Shown here one piece after another: positions 28,306 through 37,751 of a DNA stretch of 64,000 bases. Origin of the DNA: Bowmanella pacifica (GTDB lineage: Bacteria > Pseudomonadota > Gammaproteobacteria > Enterobacterales > Alteromonadaceae); NCBI RefSeq assembly GCF_014645355.1, contig NZ_BMLS01000001.1, positions 248,001 through 312,000 on the forward strand. Reading direction: 5' to 3'. Below the pieces are notes generated by a model. The model was not told the DNA's origin. It ran no database searches and saw nothing but the letters and a program-made list of their open reading frames with translations. How positions within the stretch are numbered: position 1 is the stretch's first letter; every line of letters starts with the position of its first letter. The position numbers and the translations under genes are program-made.

Positions 28306-30168
28306 ATGGCGTATATTATCCATGATGGTTCCATCGATATAGACGGCTTGCTGGCAAGCAGTGGGCAGCAAGTGGAAGCCCGCCTATTCGGCAGCTGCGA
28401 GTTACCCGGCCAAGGTGAGCGAGTGCTGCTTTACCTGAATGACGAAAGCATAAAGGTACTGTGGAACAATGCCGCTGAACTGGAATGGCAAGTAGGCATT
28501 TTGCCACATCCACAAAGTAAACACGCAGCCCGTGCATTTTGTCCGGCTAATGCCAAACTCGCCGAATTGTTCAACACACTGCTCGATGCCGAAAGCCGCC
28601 CCATCGATAGCCTGAGTTGCAATGGTACACCGGTTTTTTCCAGTATCATTGTCGGTGAACTGCTGGTGTTTAATCTCAAAGATACCTCCCACGCTTTATC
28701 CCGCTGGCAAGCGCTGACCACTATGCTGGGTAAATTCAGGCAGATGCAATTACATGCCTACGAGTTGGTCACAGCAACCGAGCAACGTATCAGCCTGGCA
28801 CTACTTGGCATGATGGTACTTGAACAAAGGCGGCGCCCCTGGTTAGGCGGCGGTCTGGCAGACATATTAGATCCCACGGATAGGCGTTTATCACTAGTGG
28901 CTGTTGCGCCGCGCAGTATCGTGGCCTTTATGTTGCTGATGCTGCGTTTCCTGTTTCAGGGCCGCATCAACCCGCGCAACCTGCCGGACAGTATAGGGTT
29001 AATCAAGACTCGCAGCCTGACCATCAAAGCCCCTTCGGGGGTTAATTACCAGCTTGATGGGGTGGCTATTGGCAGTAAAGAGCTGGTATGTGAGATCCAT
29101 GAAAAACATCTCCAATTGCTACAGGTCGATAATCAGGAGCGCAGCAACAACAATGGAGATATCCGCAAGGACCAACTCAAGATGGCCCACCTTCCTTGTG
29201 GCGGTGCCGTTATGGAGCTGGCGGATAAACCCATTCCGGTTTTCCATCATGCCTCCGAAGATGAGTTTCGCGATCTGTTTCGTAACCTGAGGGAAAACGC
29301 CCAGGCCAAGCCCTCGTTCTATGTTTTGATGGTGCTCAGCGTATTACTGGCCGTGACAGGGCTGTTCGCCAACTCCGCGCCGGTGATTATCGGTGCCATG
29401 ATCCTGGCACCTATGATGGCCCCCATTATTTCCCTGGCAATGGGATTGGCAAGAGCCGACAGCAGTTTATTGCAAAATGCGGCCAAGACATTATTCGGCG
29501 GTATCGTACTGGCTTTGTGCTGCGCGATTTTAGTGACCTGGTTTATGCCACTTTCCACCCTGACCACCGAAATGCGCGCACGCCTGACCCCGACACTCTT
29601 GGATCTTGGCGTGGCGGTAATATCAGGGATTGCCGGTGGCTATGCCTATGCCAAGGAGGAAGTAGCGAAAAGCCTGGCAGGGGTCGCTATTGCAGTGGCG
29701 TTAGTGCCGCCCCTTTCCGTCGTCGGTATTGGATTAGGCTGGGGCGATCTGGCCATGGCGGGTGGTGCGCTTTTGTTGTTTAGCACCAACCTGGTGGGGA
29801 TAGCGTTGTCCGCAGCCCTGACATTTTTGGTGCTGGGCTTTGCTCCTTTTCACCTGGCCCGTAAAGGGATGAGTATTACCCTTATCAGCCTGGCTATGAT
29901 CTGCGTTCCACTGTTTTTGTCATTTCAGGAGCTCGTTGACAAGAATCGCTTAAGCCGGGCGTTACCCCATGGCCAAATGCAGGTTTTAGGTGACGACATT
30001 GAAGTGACTATCCGAGAGATCAGTAACGGCGAACGTCCACGCATTTCCGTTAAGCTGGTTAGTGCGAACACATTACAAGCCGCACACCTCAAAGCACTAA
30101 AACAAATGATGAGTCAGGAATTAGGCCGCGAGGTCGAACTGGAAGCCGAATTGAGAATCAGGCAATAA
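28306..30168 (+). CDS. DUF389 (TIGR00341-type) membrane protein with lipid-kinase-like N-terminal region
   Basis: 620 residues. The C-terminal half is a DUF389 module: about six helices including SAPVIIGAMILAPMMAPIIS and AVISGIAGGYAYAKEEVAKS, then AVALVPPLSVVGIGLG. The first 270 residues are soluble and end in TRSLTIKAPSGVNYQLDG, a form much like the C-terminal domain of diacylglycerol/sphingosine-type kinases, but the ATP-binding GGDGT motif was not seen, so it should not be catalytically complete. Function unknown. A good ribosome binding site (AAGGAAA) precedes the ATG. Lactate permease follows 11 nt later. Confidence 0.85.
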   Translation: MAYIIHDGSIDIDGLLASSGQQVEARLFGSCELPGQGERVLLYLNDESIKVLWNNAAELEWQVGILPHPQSKHAARAFCPANAKLAELFNTLLDAESRPIDSLSCNGTPVFSSIIVGELLVFNLKDTSHALSRWQALTTMLGKFRQMQLHAYELVTATEQRISLALLGMMVLEQRRRPWLGGGLADILDPTDRRLSLVAVAPRSIVAFMLLMLRFLFQGRINPRNLPDSIGLIKTRSLTIKAPSGVNYQLDGVAIGSKELVCEIHEKHLQLLQVDNQERSNNNGDIRKDQLKMAHLPCGGAVMELADKPIPVFHHASEDEFRDLFRNLRENAQAKPSFYVLMVLSVLLAVTGLFANSAPVIIGAMILAPMMAPIISLAMGLARADSSLLQNAAKTLFGGIVLALCCAILVTWFMPLSTLTTEMRARLTPTLLDLGVAVISGIAGGYAYAKEEVAKSLAGVAIAVALVPPLSVVGIGLGWGDLAMAGGALLLFSTNLVGIALSAALTFLVLGFAPFHLARKGMSITLISLAMICVPLFLSFQELVDKNRLSRALPHGQMQVLGDDIEVTIREISNGERPRISVKLVSANTLQAAHLKALKQMMSQELGREVELEAELRIRQ

Positions 30169-30179
30169 GGACATAAAAC

Positions 30180-31763
30180 ATGGATAGCTTGCAGATCATC
30201 GCTGCGTTAACCCCCATAGGCTCAACCTTTTTGCTTCTGGTGGTTTTCCGCTTACCTGCAAGTAAGGCCATGCCGCTTAGTCTCTTACTCTGTGCCCTGA
30301 CCAGTTATTTCATCTGGGGCATGTTGCCCCTGCAAATGGCGGCTTCCGTGGCAGAAGGCCTAGTTCTGGCGCTGTCTATTCTGTGGATCCTAGTGGGCGC
30401 CTTATTTTTGCTCAACAGTTTAAAGGAAAGCGGTGCATTGGATGTGATCCGCCAGGGATTCACCGCCCTATCGCCAGATCCCAGAGTACAGTTGGTCCTT
30501 ATCGCCTGGTTGTTTGGCAGTTTTTTAGAGGGAGCTGCCGGTTTTGGCACGCCTGCCGCCATTTGTGCCCCACTGCTTATGGCAGTTGGTTTCCCACCGC
30601 TGGCGGCTGTAGTTCTGGCGTTAGTTGCTGACTCCAGCGCGGTGTCCTTCGGCGCCATAGGCACCCCAGTGCTGGTTGGACTAAAGCAAGGGCTCAACAC
30701 CACAGATGAACATATTCAAAACATTGCCATTCAGGCAATCAGCATAGATATTCTGGTGGCATCTATACTGCCGCTAATCCTTTGCGTGATGCTAACAACC
30801 TGGTTTGCCAAGCGGCCCAATTTCAAAGCCGGTTTGGCCATGTTGCCATTCGCTCTCGCTTGTGGACTGGGCTTCACTCTTCCAGCTTATATGGTTGCCT
30901 GGTTATTGGGGCCTGAATTCCCTTCACTACTGGGCGCTATGCTAGGTCTGGTACTGGCCACGCTGCTGATTAGAAAAGGCTGGTTGTTGCCCAAACAGCA
31001 CTGGGCACTGGATGACCAACAGTTACCAGCCGAGGCGCGTATGCCAGCGGCCAGACAGCTGTTACTGGCCTGGCTACCTTATGTGGCGGCAACCCTGTTG
31101 CTGGTCATCAGCCGAATACCCGCATTGCCGGTAAAATCCCTATTGCAACAAGCCCAATTAAGCTGGTCAGGTATCTTTGGTAGCGAGCTATCGGTGAGCT
31201 TCCAGCCGCTGTACCTGCCTGGTGGCATCATGATGCTGGCTGCACTGTTAACCTTATTCACACATAAAATTAAGCCTGCACAACTCGCTAATGCCTGGTA
31301 TGCCAGCCTGTTCAGCTTGCGTGGCGCATTAATATCCCTCTGTGCTGCGGTACCAATGGTCAGGCTGTTCTTGCACTCAGAACTCAACGACAACAGCCTT
31401 AATAGTATGCCCATGGCGCTGGCAGAGCTGGCGTCTAATCATCTCGCACAAGCTTGGCTGATGGTGGCACCACTGATAGGTGCATTGGGATCATTTATTG
31501 CCGGCTCAGCCACTTTCTCTAACTTGATGTTTTCTTCACTCCAGCAATCTGCCGCTCAGTTGGCAGGACAACCGGAAAATCTGATACTGGCGCTACAAAT
31601 GCTGGGCGCCAATGCCGGCAATATGATTTGCGTACTGAATGTAGTGGCGGCGGCCAGTGTCGTGGGCTTAAATGGCCAGGAAGGCAAGATCATCCGCTTT
31701 ACCTTCTGGCCGATGCTTTACTATTGCCTTGCGGCCGCACTGGTTGCCTTTTTCCTGGCCTAA
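30180..31763 (+). CDS. lctP: L-lactate permease (LctP family)
   Basis: 527 residues with about 12-14 helices. The signature [19 protein letters not shown] (about residues 118-136), [19 protein letters not shown] and a late [13 protein letters not shown] are those of the lactate/glycolate permease family, which takes up L-lactate, and often glycolate, with protons. Starts 11 nt after the DUF389 gene with AAGGA just upstream, so the two are probably one operon. No lactate dehydrogenase gene is adjacent. Confidence 0.93.
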   Translation: MDSLQIIAALTPIGSTFLLLVVFRLPASKAMPLSLLLCALTSYFIWGMLPLQMAASVAEGLVLALSILWILVGALFLLNSLKESGALDVIRQGFTALSPDPRVQLVLIAWLFGSFLEGAAGFGTPAAICAPLLMAVGFPPLAAVVLALVADSSAVSFGAIGTPVLVGLKQGLNTTDEHIQNIAIQAISIDILVASILPLILCVMLTTWFAKRPNFKAGLAMLPFALACGLGFTLPAYMVAWLLGPEFPSLLGAMLGLVLATLLIRKGWLLPKQHWALDDQQLPAEARMPAARQLLLAWLPYVAATLLLVISRIPALPVKSLLQQAQLSWSGIFGSELSVSFQPLYLPGGIMMLAALLTLFTHKIKPAQLANAWYASLFSLRGALISLCAAVPMVRLFLHSELNDNSLNSMPMALAELASNHLAQAWLMVAPLIGALGSFIAGSATFSNLMFSSLQQSAAQLAGQPENLILALQMLGANAGNMICVLNVVAAASVVGLNGQEGKIIRFTFWPMLYYCLAAALVAFFLA

Positions 31764-31777
31764 AGGCAGATAAACAA

Positions 31778-31799
31778 AAGCCCGGTCGAACCGGGCTTA
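31778..31799 (-). terminator. Hairpin between lctP and the DUF3718-like gene
   Basis: AAGCCCGGT / ACCGGGCTT with loop CGA. On the minus strand it is followed by TTTTGTTT, so it mainly ends the leftward small-protein gene; it may also slow lctP transcripts. Confidence 0.75.
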
Positions 31800-31814
31800 A
31801 GAAAAAACGTCGAT

Positions 31815-32210
31815 TTAATTGATACGAGCCACCAGCTCCTGACCTATGGGCTTTTCCAGGTAACCATTATTCTGGGCCCAATCCTTCAATGCCATACCAT
31901 CTTGTTCAACCTGGGTTAAATCACTTTTACCCATGCGTTTAATCATATAAGTACCGGTATCCACCGCGCTGTTTTCCATCGCATAACGAATCAAACTATT
32001 GCCGCCACAACTGATACCAGAATAATAATCACCCAGGCGCAGATTGTAGTCATTCTGTACATTTTTCAGCTTTTTACGCAGCTCAGATTTGTCGTCGTTC
32101 TTTACGATAGTGCAGATGTTGGCCAGCGCTTCATTAATATCTGCCGAACTGGCTGGTGCGAAACATGACGCCGATACCGCACTCAACAAGATAAATGTGT
32201 ATTTTTTCAT
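31815..32210 (-). CDS. Small secreted DUF3718-like protein
   Basis: 131 residues. Sec signal peptide (MKKYTFILLSAVSASCFAPA, cleavage near SSA-D). The mature part has LRLGDYYSGISCGGNSLIRY with a Cys-Gly-Gly motif, then TGTYMIKRMGKS; this resembles DUF3718, a small family of gammaproteobacterial exported proteins of unknown role, from memory of the family. GGAGAGG lies upstream of the ATG. Alone between lctP and the glucan locus. Confidence 0.8.
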   Translation of the reverse strand: MKKYTFILLSAVSASCFAPASSADINEALANICTIVKNDDKSELRKKLKNVQNDYNLRLGDYYSGISCGGNSLIRYAMENSAVDTGTYMIKRMGKSDLTQVEQDGMALKDWAQNNGYLEKPIGQELVARIN

Positions 32211-32422
32211 GATGTTGCCTCTCCTAGTGTCCTGACATAAAAGAGGTTAACAAATGTACAATTATCAATTACAGACCCGAAACTGGTACGTTGGTATTCA
32301 AAACCATACCAAAAACCCTTTCAGGTATAATTCCGAAGCGCTATAGCTCAGAGGACATCTAGCCTAGAGCCATATTTCATATCAAGACTGACAGGCTTCA
32401 CCTTGGCTTAAAAGCGGCGGCT

Positions 32423-34099
32423 TTACCTGTGTAAGATTAATTCAGACAAGGCGTTGCGCAATTCCTGCTGCTCAATCACACCTTCCCGCACCCACACTCT
32501 TACCCCATGAGCAGGAATATTATCCTCCAGACTGTCTGTTTCTCCTATCTGCATGACCTCTCCACTTAGTTGTTCGCGCCAGACACCGGGCTGCATATAG
32601 CGCTGCACTTTCATATGCGCGGCACTATCCCCCTTATTAAGCAATACCAACGCCGTCTGCGCCTCGTCATCAGACTGCAGCACCCGATAGAATGCCGCCT
32701 GATTGCCCGCAAAGGTCAGATTGAGCTGTAAACCGCGTTGTAAGGCCGGTACCGCTTTACGCACATTGGCGATACGCTGCAACTGAGCATGAATAGGATG
32801 CTGTTTGGCCAGGTCGATATTACCTTGGCCGTAGTAGTTCCGATTGCCCTGATGCTCCACTGTGCCGCGCATATAGCCCATTTCTGAGCCCATATACACC
32901 ACAGGGATCCCGCGACTGGTAAACAGCCAGTTGTGCGCATCAATAAAGCCGTTGTCACTGGCATCCATCCGCGCCATATCATGGTTGTCGTAGAAGGTCG
33001 TCAGCTCATAAGGATTGGCATAAGGTCCATGAGTCAGATGCAAGTAAGCGAGCAGCTCGGCAAAATCACTGTCTGATGCAGAAAACACCTTGCTGATAGC
33101 CTGCTGACCAGGGAAGTCTAATACGCTGATGCCACCATTTTTAGCCAGGGTGTGCTGCGCAATAAAATTGGCGTTGTAGTCGTAGCTTTCACCAAACATA
33201 AACAAATCAGGGTGTTGCGCACGTAGCCTGTCACTGAACTGCTTCCAGAAATGGTGTGGTACATGCTTGATGGTATCAATACGCAGCGCCGCCGCCCCCT
33301 GAGTTAACCAATGGCGGTAGGCGTCCACAAAGTAGTCCAACACCGCGGGGTTTTCGTCGTTCAGATTCGATAGTTGCAGTATGTCTTCTTCACGGTGAAA
33401 AAACTGATGCAGCGGGTTATCAGCGCTCAACTGTGCGGGCGTCAGGTTTTGGTGGTCGGCCAGTAAACGCCCGTCTTTGCCGTAGATTTCTCCAAACTTG
33501 GGCTGGTCTGTGGGCATAGAAAACGACGGGGAACCATGGTTAGTGACCACATCCAGCACGGTTTTAAGGCCAAACTGTTCACGCAAACTGCGAGTCAGGT
33601 CAGCGTATTCCAACCCAACAGAAGGGTAATGTTCATCAACCTTAAAAAAGTTCACTCCCCAATAACCGTGATAGCCGGTTTTCCCGCCGTCCTTAAAGGC
33701 CCCACCAAAGCTAATCGGCTCGCCTCCGGCAAAGGCCTCATCCGGATTGTCCACTATGGGTGTCATCCAGATGGCGGTAAAACCCATATCGCGGATGAAG
33801 GCAGCATTGTTCAGCACGCCCCGAAAATCGCCGCCCATATACCCCACATTGGCGGTTTTGCCATCCTCTCCTATCAAGGGCAAATTAAAGGTGGGATGCT
33901 CTCCGCCTTGATGCTCATGGTTGTTGGAAGGATCACCATCCACAAAGCGGTCAGTAATCAGAAAGTAGATAGCCTCAGCGGCAAAGGGATGCGTGGTGCC
34001 AACATATTGTGCTGGAGCGGCTTTATTTTCTTGAGGCTGGGTGGCACAGCCTACCAGGCTCAGCATGGCAACAGCGACGAAACTCGGTTTCAACTTCAT
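32423..34099 (-). CDS. GH13 alpha-amylase-family lipoprotein
   Basis: 558 residues. Lipoprotein signal with lipobox LVGC (Cys18), Ala next, so outer-membrane anchoring is expected. GH13 motifs: DVVTNH (region I), ALRIDTIKH with nucleophile Asp275, MFGES with acid/base Glu304, and YDNHDMAR with Asp374. Its QNLTPAQLSADNPLHQFF segment and short C domain resemble maltodextrin-cutting amylases. The start ATG overlaps the MFS gene stop (ATGA), so it is made with the sugar porter. Likely endo- or exo-acting on maltodextrins at the cell surface or periplasmic face of the outer membrane; product unknown. Confidence 0.92.
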   Translation of the reverse strand: MKLKPSFVAVAMLSLVGCATQPQENKAAPAQYVGTTHPFAAEAIYFLITDRFVDGDPSNNHEHQGGEHPTFNLPLIGEDGKTANVGYMGGDFRGVLNNAAFIRDMGFTAIWMTPIVDNPDEAFAGGEPISFGGAFKDGGKTGYHGYWGVNFFKVDEHYPSVGLEYADLTRSLREQFGLKTVLDVVTNHGSPSFSMPTDQPKFGEIYGKDGRLLADHQNLTPAQLSADNPLHQFFHREEDILQLSNLNDENPAVLDYFVDAYRHWLTQGAAALRIDTIKHVPHHFWKQFSDRLRAQHPDLFMFGESYDYNANFIAQHTLAKNGGISVLDFPGQQAISKVFSASDSDFAELLAYLHLTHGPYANPYELTTFYDNHDMARMDASDNGFIDAHNWLFTSRGIPVVYMGSEMGYMRGTVEHQGNRNYYGQGNIDLAKQHPIHAQLQRIANVRKAVPALQRGLQLNLTFAGNQAAFYRVLQSDDEAQTALVLLNKGDSAAHMKVQRYMQPGVWREQLSGEVMQIGETDSLEDNIPAHGVRVWVREGVIEQQELRNALSELILHR

Positions 34100-35685
34100 G
34101 CCGACGGCTCCTGCTGATAGCGCGGCTCTTTCACCCTCAGTACCAGCACTCCGGCCAGCAGCATGCTGCAGCCGCCCACTACCAGTGCGTAAACCGGCTG
34201 ACTGTCAAAAATTCGGGTGACCAAAAAGCCCAGAATACTGGCAGCCAGGATCTGCGGCAGCACAATAAAATAGTTAAAAATGCCCATAAACACGCCCATT
34301 TTGTTGGCCGGCAGGCTATTGGACAAAATCGCATAAGGCACGGCCAAAATCGACGCCCAGGCAAACCCCACGCCAATCATAGGAATAATCAGTAGATCAG
34401 GGTCAGAAATAAACAGAAAAGAGATATAACCCAGCCCCCCAAGAAAAAGATTCAGCATATGAGCAATACGCAAGTTGGTAAGCCTGACCACCAGCGGAAT
34501 AAGCATGGCGGCAAAAATAGTCACGCCATTGTAAGTAGCGTTGAGTACTCCTACCCAGTCGGCGCCCTGATTGTATAAGGCACTGGTAGGGTCACTGCTA
34601 CCAAAATGATGGGACGTCACCGCCGCTGTCATATAAGTCCACATGGCAAAAAGTGGAAACCAGGAGAAAAATTGCACAAACGCCAGTTGTTTCATCGCGG
34701 TAGGCATGGAAAACAGATCATTCATCACCACCGAAAAACCGTTGTGATGACGTTCCTTGCTGGCCAACCAGCCCGCGATTATCTGACAAACCCCAAAGGC
34801 TATACCGCCACCAGCGAGAATAAATAAGTTCTTATCCAACTTATCTATATTGGTCTGGATAACAGCCCAAAGCACTAAGCCGACAACCAACCAGATACCG
34901 CCATGCAGGTAGCTTGCCGAGACGGGTCTTAACTTTGAGCTATGCTGCTCGTAACTATCCCCTTCAATGGCTTTATCTGCCGCTTCAAAGGCTGCCAACT
35001 GCTCAGGAGAATATTCCTTGGTGGTATACACAGTCCACAGCACCGCCAGCAGAAAGATCACCCCGCCGGCATAAAAGGCAAAACGCACAGAATCAGGAAT
35101 CACCCCGGCTGGCGCGGTATTGCTAATCCCCAGCCAATTACTCATCATCCAGGGCAGTGCAGAGGCAACGACGGCCCCCACCCCAATAAAGAAACTCTGC
35201 ATTGCATAGCCCATACCACGTTGCTGCTTGGGGAGCATATCCCCCACAAAAGCACGGGTAGGTTCCATGGCAATATTGATGGAGGCATCCATAATCCACA
35301 ACATGCCAGCCGCCATCCATAAGGCTGGGGAGTGAGGCATCACAAACAAAGCAAAACTGGCCAGCAGAGCCCCCAGCACGAAATAGGGACGGCGGCGACC
35401 AAAACGGGTCCAGGTATTATCGCTCAGGTAACCAATAATAGGCTGTACAATCAGGCCGGTAACCGGTGCCGCTACCCATAAGATAGCCAGATTATTGTAA
35501 TCCGCTCCGAGCGTTTCAAAGATACGACTGACATTGGCATTTTGCAGAGCAAAACCGAACTGGATCCCCAAAAAGCCGAAGCACATGTTCCAGATCTGCC
35601 AGAAACTTAAAGATGGCTTTGCACCGGCGATTCTTGCATTGGACTGGGCCGAAGTTAGCGGCGTAGCTTGACTGACATTCTGCAT
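34096..35685 (-). CDS. MFS sugar porter (MalT/SLC45-like)
   Basis: 529 residues, 12 helices with a large central cytoplasmic loop (about residues 235-262). The N-terminal half has the loop TRFGRRRPYFVLG (residues about 92-104), typical of glycoside-pentoside and SLC45-type maltose/sucrose porters. It should move maltose or small maltodextrins over the inner membrane with protons. First gene of an operon with the GH13 lipoprotein; a locus operator lies 129 nt upstream. Confidence 0.9.
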   Translation of the reverse strand: MQNVSQATPLTSAQSNARIAGAKPSLSFWQIWNMCFGFLGIQFGFALQNANVSRIFETLGADYNNLAILWVAAPVTGLIVQPIIGYLSDNTWTRFGRRRPYFVLGALLASFALFVMPHSPALWMAAGMLWIMDASINIAMEPTRAFVGDMLPKQQRGMGYAMQSFFIGVGAVVASALPWMMSNWLGISNTAPAGVIPDSVRFAFYAGGVIFLLAVLWTVYTTKEYSPEQLAAFEAADKAIEGDSYEQHSSKLRPVSASYLHGGIWLVVGLVLWAVIQTNIDKLDKNLFILAGGGIAFGVCQIIAGWLASKERHHNGFSVVMNDLFSMPTAMKQLAFVQFFSWFPLFAMWTYMTAAVTSHHFGSSDPTSALYNQGADWVGVLNATYNGVTIFAAMLIPLVVRLTNLRIAHMLNLFLGGLGYISFLFISDPDLLIIPMIGVGFAWASILAVPYAILSNSLPANKMGVFMGIFNYFIVLPQILAASILGFLVTRIFDSQPVYALVVGGCSMLLAGVLVLRVKEPRYQQEPSA

Positions 35686-35814
35686 AGTATGCTCTCGGTC
35701 TGGATTATTCTGGGAAATAAAACGATGCCCAGGAAAATGTAATCCGAATGTAAATAATCAACTAACCGTGATGTTACAAAATCTCTGTATCCCTCACGAG
35801 CCTTTTAACCCGTT

Positions 35815-35828
35815 TACATACGTATTCA
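35815..35828 (-). promoter_or_regulatory. Glucan-locus operator 1 (MFS operon)
   Basis: On the gene strand TGAATACGTATGTA, one base off the other four sites. 129 nt before the MFS start. Five bases after it comes GTTAAA, a weak -35-like hexamer; a matching -10 is not clear here (best is TACAGA at short spacing). Confidence 0.65.
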
Positions 35829-35862
35829 TATCCCTGATAGCACCATTCGTAGAAGCCCTCTT

Positions 35863-37740
35863 TTATCTAACCTTTAAAACCACAGATTCAAGGGGTGCCA
35901 GATTAAGGCTAAGCTTCCCCTCACCTTGTGAAACCTTCAGAGAAACTGTTGCTCCTGGATTGAGGCTATTATTTAAGGGGTATTCGCCGTTGCGAATCCC
36001 CATAGCCGCAACCACACCAGGGGGAATTAGCAGCTCAAAAGTCTGCACTTGCTGCGAAGAGAAGTTTGCTACCACTAGCACCCCATGTTGCTCGGTAAAG
36101 CGAGCAAAACTATACAGCTGATCGTGGTAGCCAGGGGTGGTTTGATTAGCCATATGTAAATCAGCAAATTCACCTTGCAGGGCAGGCTCATTCGCAGCCA
36201 GATTCAGCAAACGGCGATAAAAGTCCCGCAGGGCCATTTCCTCTTTGCTTAGCAAGCCACCGTCAAACTCGCCGTTATTCATCCAGCGCTGATGCGCCGG
36301 CACGCCCCAATAATCAAAGATAGTGGTACGGCTGGCTTTACCAAAGCCGGCATCACCGGCTCCCGTTTCCCCTACCTCCTGACCGAAGTAAAGTAAATTG
36401 GCGCCTCCGGCCACCAAAGACGAAACCGTCATGGCTGGCATGGCCTTACGCGGATCGCCAGCAAATTGGGGACTGGCAATACGCTGTTCATCATGGTTTT
36501 CCAGGAACATCAGCAGGTGCGAATGAATATCCGCCATGTTATTAAACAACGCAGGCAAGATCTTGGTACTGGCTTTACCTTCTACAATAGCGCGCAGCGC
36601 ATCATAAGTGCCGACCTTGTCATACAGATAATCCATTTTGCCGAGACGGATATAGTCACGGTACTGTTCGGGAATATAGATTTCCGACAGTAACAAGGCA
36701 TTGGGATTTTCTGCTTTAATGGAGCAATTCAAATAGCTCCAGAATTCCACAGGCACCATTTGCGCCATGTCATAGCGAAAACCGTCAACGCCTCTGGCGG
36801 TCCAATATAAGGCAATATCGCGGAACTTATGCCAGGAATCGGGTAGATCTTTATCCTGCCAAAACTGAAGATGCGCCTGGCAACTTTTGTCTGCGTAATC
36901 CGCTGGCAGGGTTGGAAAATCATAACTGCCGTCCGGACGCACGCCAAAGTTGATCTTAACGGTTTCATACCAATCATCGCCCGCAGGCTTGGCACTTCGT
37001 GCGCCGTTCCCCGTCCATTTGGCTGGCATTTCTTCAAACAGCCCGTCTGCCAGAGGATGCACTTCACCGCCTAAGGGCTGCACGCCATCAGGCACTTCAA
37101 AAGCCTGTCCGGATATGTAGTAAAAATTGTTGTGTCTGGCATAAGCCTGGCTGGTGTCATCATCGGCGCCAAAGTCCTTCACGCCAGCAGGCTTGCTGAT
37201 GGACTCGTATCGTCTGGCCACGTGATTAGGCACAATATCAATCATTACCTTAAGTCCCGCCCCATGGGTGCGGGCAATCAGGGCATCAAACTCAGCCAAA
37301 CGCTGGCCAGGATCTTCGGCCAGATCAGGATTAACGTTGTAGTAATCTTTAACCGCGTAAGGTGAACCGGCACGTCCTTTTACCACATCAGGGTCATCGG
37401 GGCTGATACCAAACGCCTGGTAGTCCGCTACCACGGCATGATGAGGAACCCCGGTATACCAGACGTAATTCGCCCCCAGCGCTTTAATACCTGCCAGGGC
37501 CTTGTCGTTAATATCGGCAAACTTACCCACCCCATTTTGTGCAATGGTTCCCCAGGGCTGGTTATTGGTGTTCGTGTTACCAAACAAACGCGTCATCATC
37601 TGATAAATCACCGGTCGCGGCTTGGCGCTGAGACGTTCCTCGTTGCTCACCACATCCTCCTTATCCTTGGCAGATTCTGGGGCTGGGCTGCAGCCCATCA
37701 ACACAGCCACCAGTAGTGGCGATAAATAAGCTTTATACAT
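35863..37740 (-). CDS. GH13 alpha-amylase-family lipoprotein
   Basis: 625 residues. Start is the ATG giving MYKAYLSPLLVAVLMGC, with the lipobox Cys17; the longer reading runs into the upstream gene. GH13 motifs: DIVPNH (about residue 168), GVDGFRYDMAQ with Asp324, LLSEIY with Glu353, and LENHDEQR with Asp417. Between residues 186 and 300 there is a long insertion with few recognisable features. Alpha-amylase-type with anchoring at the outer membrane. 11 nt after the GH31 stop, so part of the GH13-GH31-GH13 operon. Confidence 0.9.
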   Translation of the reverse strand: MYKAYLSPLLVAVLMGCSPAPESAKDKEDVVSNEERLSAKPRPVIYQMMTRLFGNTNTNNQPWGTIAQNGVGKFADINDKALAGIKALGANYVWYTGVPHHAVVADYQAFGISPDDPDVVKGRAGSPYAVKDYYNVNPDLAEDPGQRLAEFDALIARTHGAGLKVMIDIVPNHVARRYESISKPAGVKDFGADDDTSQAYARHNNFYYISGQAFEVPDGVQPLGGEVHPLADGLFEEMPAKWTGNGARSAKPAGDDWYETVKINFGVRPDGSYDFPTLPADYADKSCQAHLQFWQDKDLPDSWHKFRDIALYWTARGVDGFRYDMAQMVPVEFWSYLNCSIKAENPNALLLSEIYIPEQYRDYIRLGKMDYLYDKVGTYDALRAIVEGKASTKILPALFNNMADIHSHLLMFLENHDEQRIASPQFAGDPRKAMPAMTVSSLVAGGANLLYFGQEVGETGAGDAGFGKASRTTIFDYWGVPAHQRWMNNGEFDGGLLSKEEMALRDFYRRLLNLAANEPALQGEFADLHMANQTTPGYHDQLYSFARFTEQHGVLVVANFSSQQVQTFELLIPPGVVAAMGIRNGEYPLNNSLNPGATVSLKVSQGEGKLSLNLAPLESVVLKVR

Positions 37741-37751
37741 AGGACTTCCCA

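Noticed and set aside
32340-32390. tRNA-like text GCTATAGCTCAGAGG
   Set aside because: Only the D-arm-like piece is present; no anticodon arm, T arm (GGTTCGA) or matching acceptor stem follows.
35768-36121. 117-codon rightward frame over the operator and the end of a GH13 gene
   Set aside because: It overlaps the confident GH13 gene and the MFS promoter; the protein has no family-like text.
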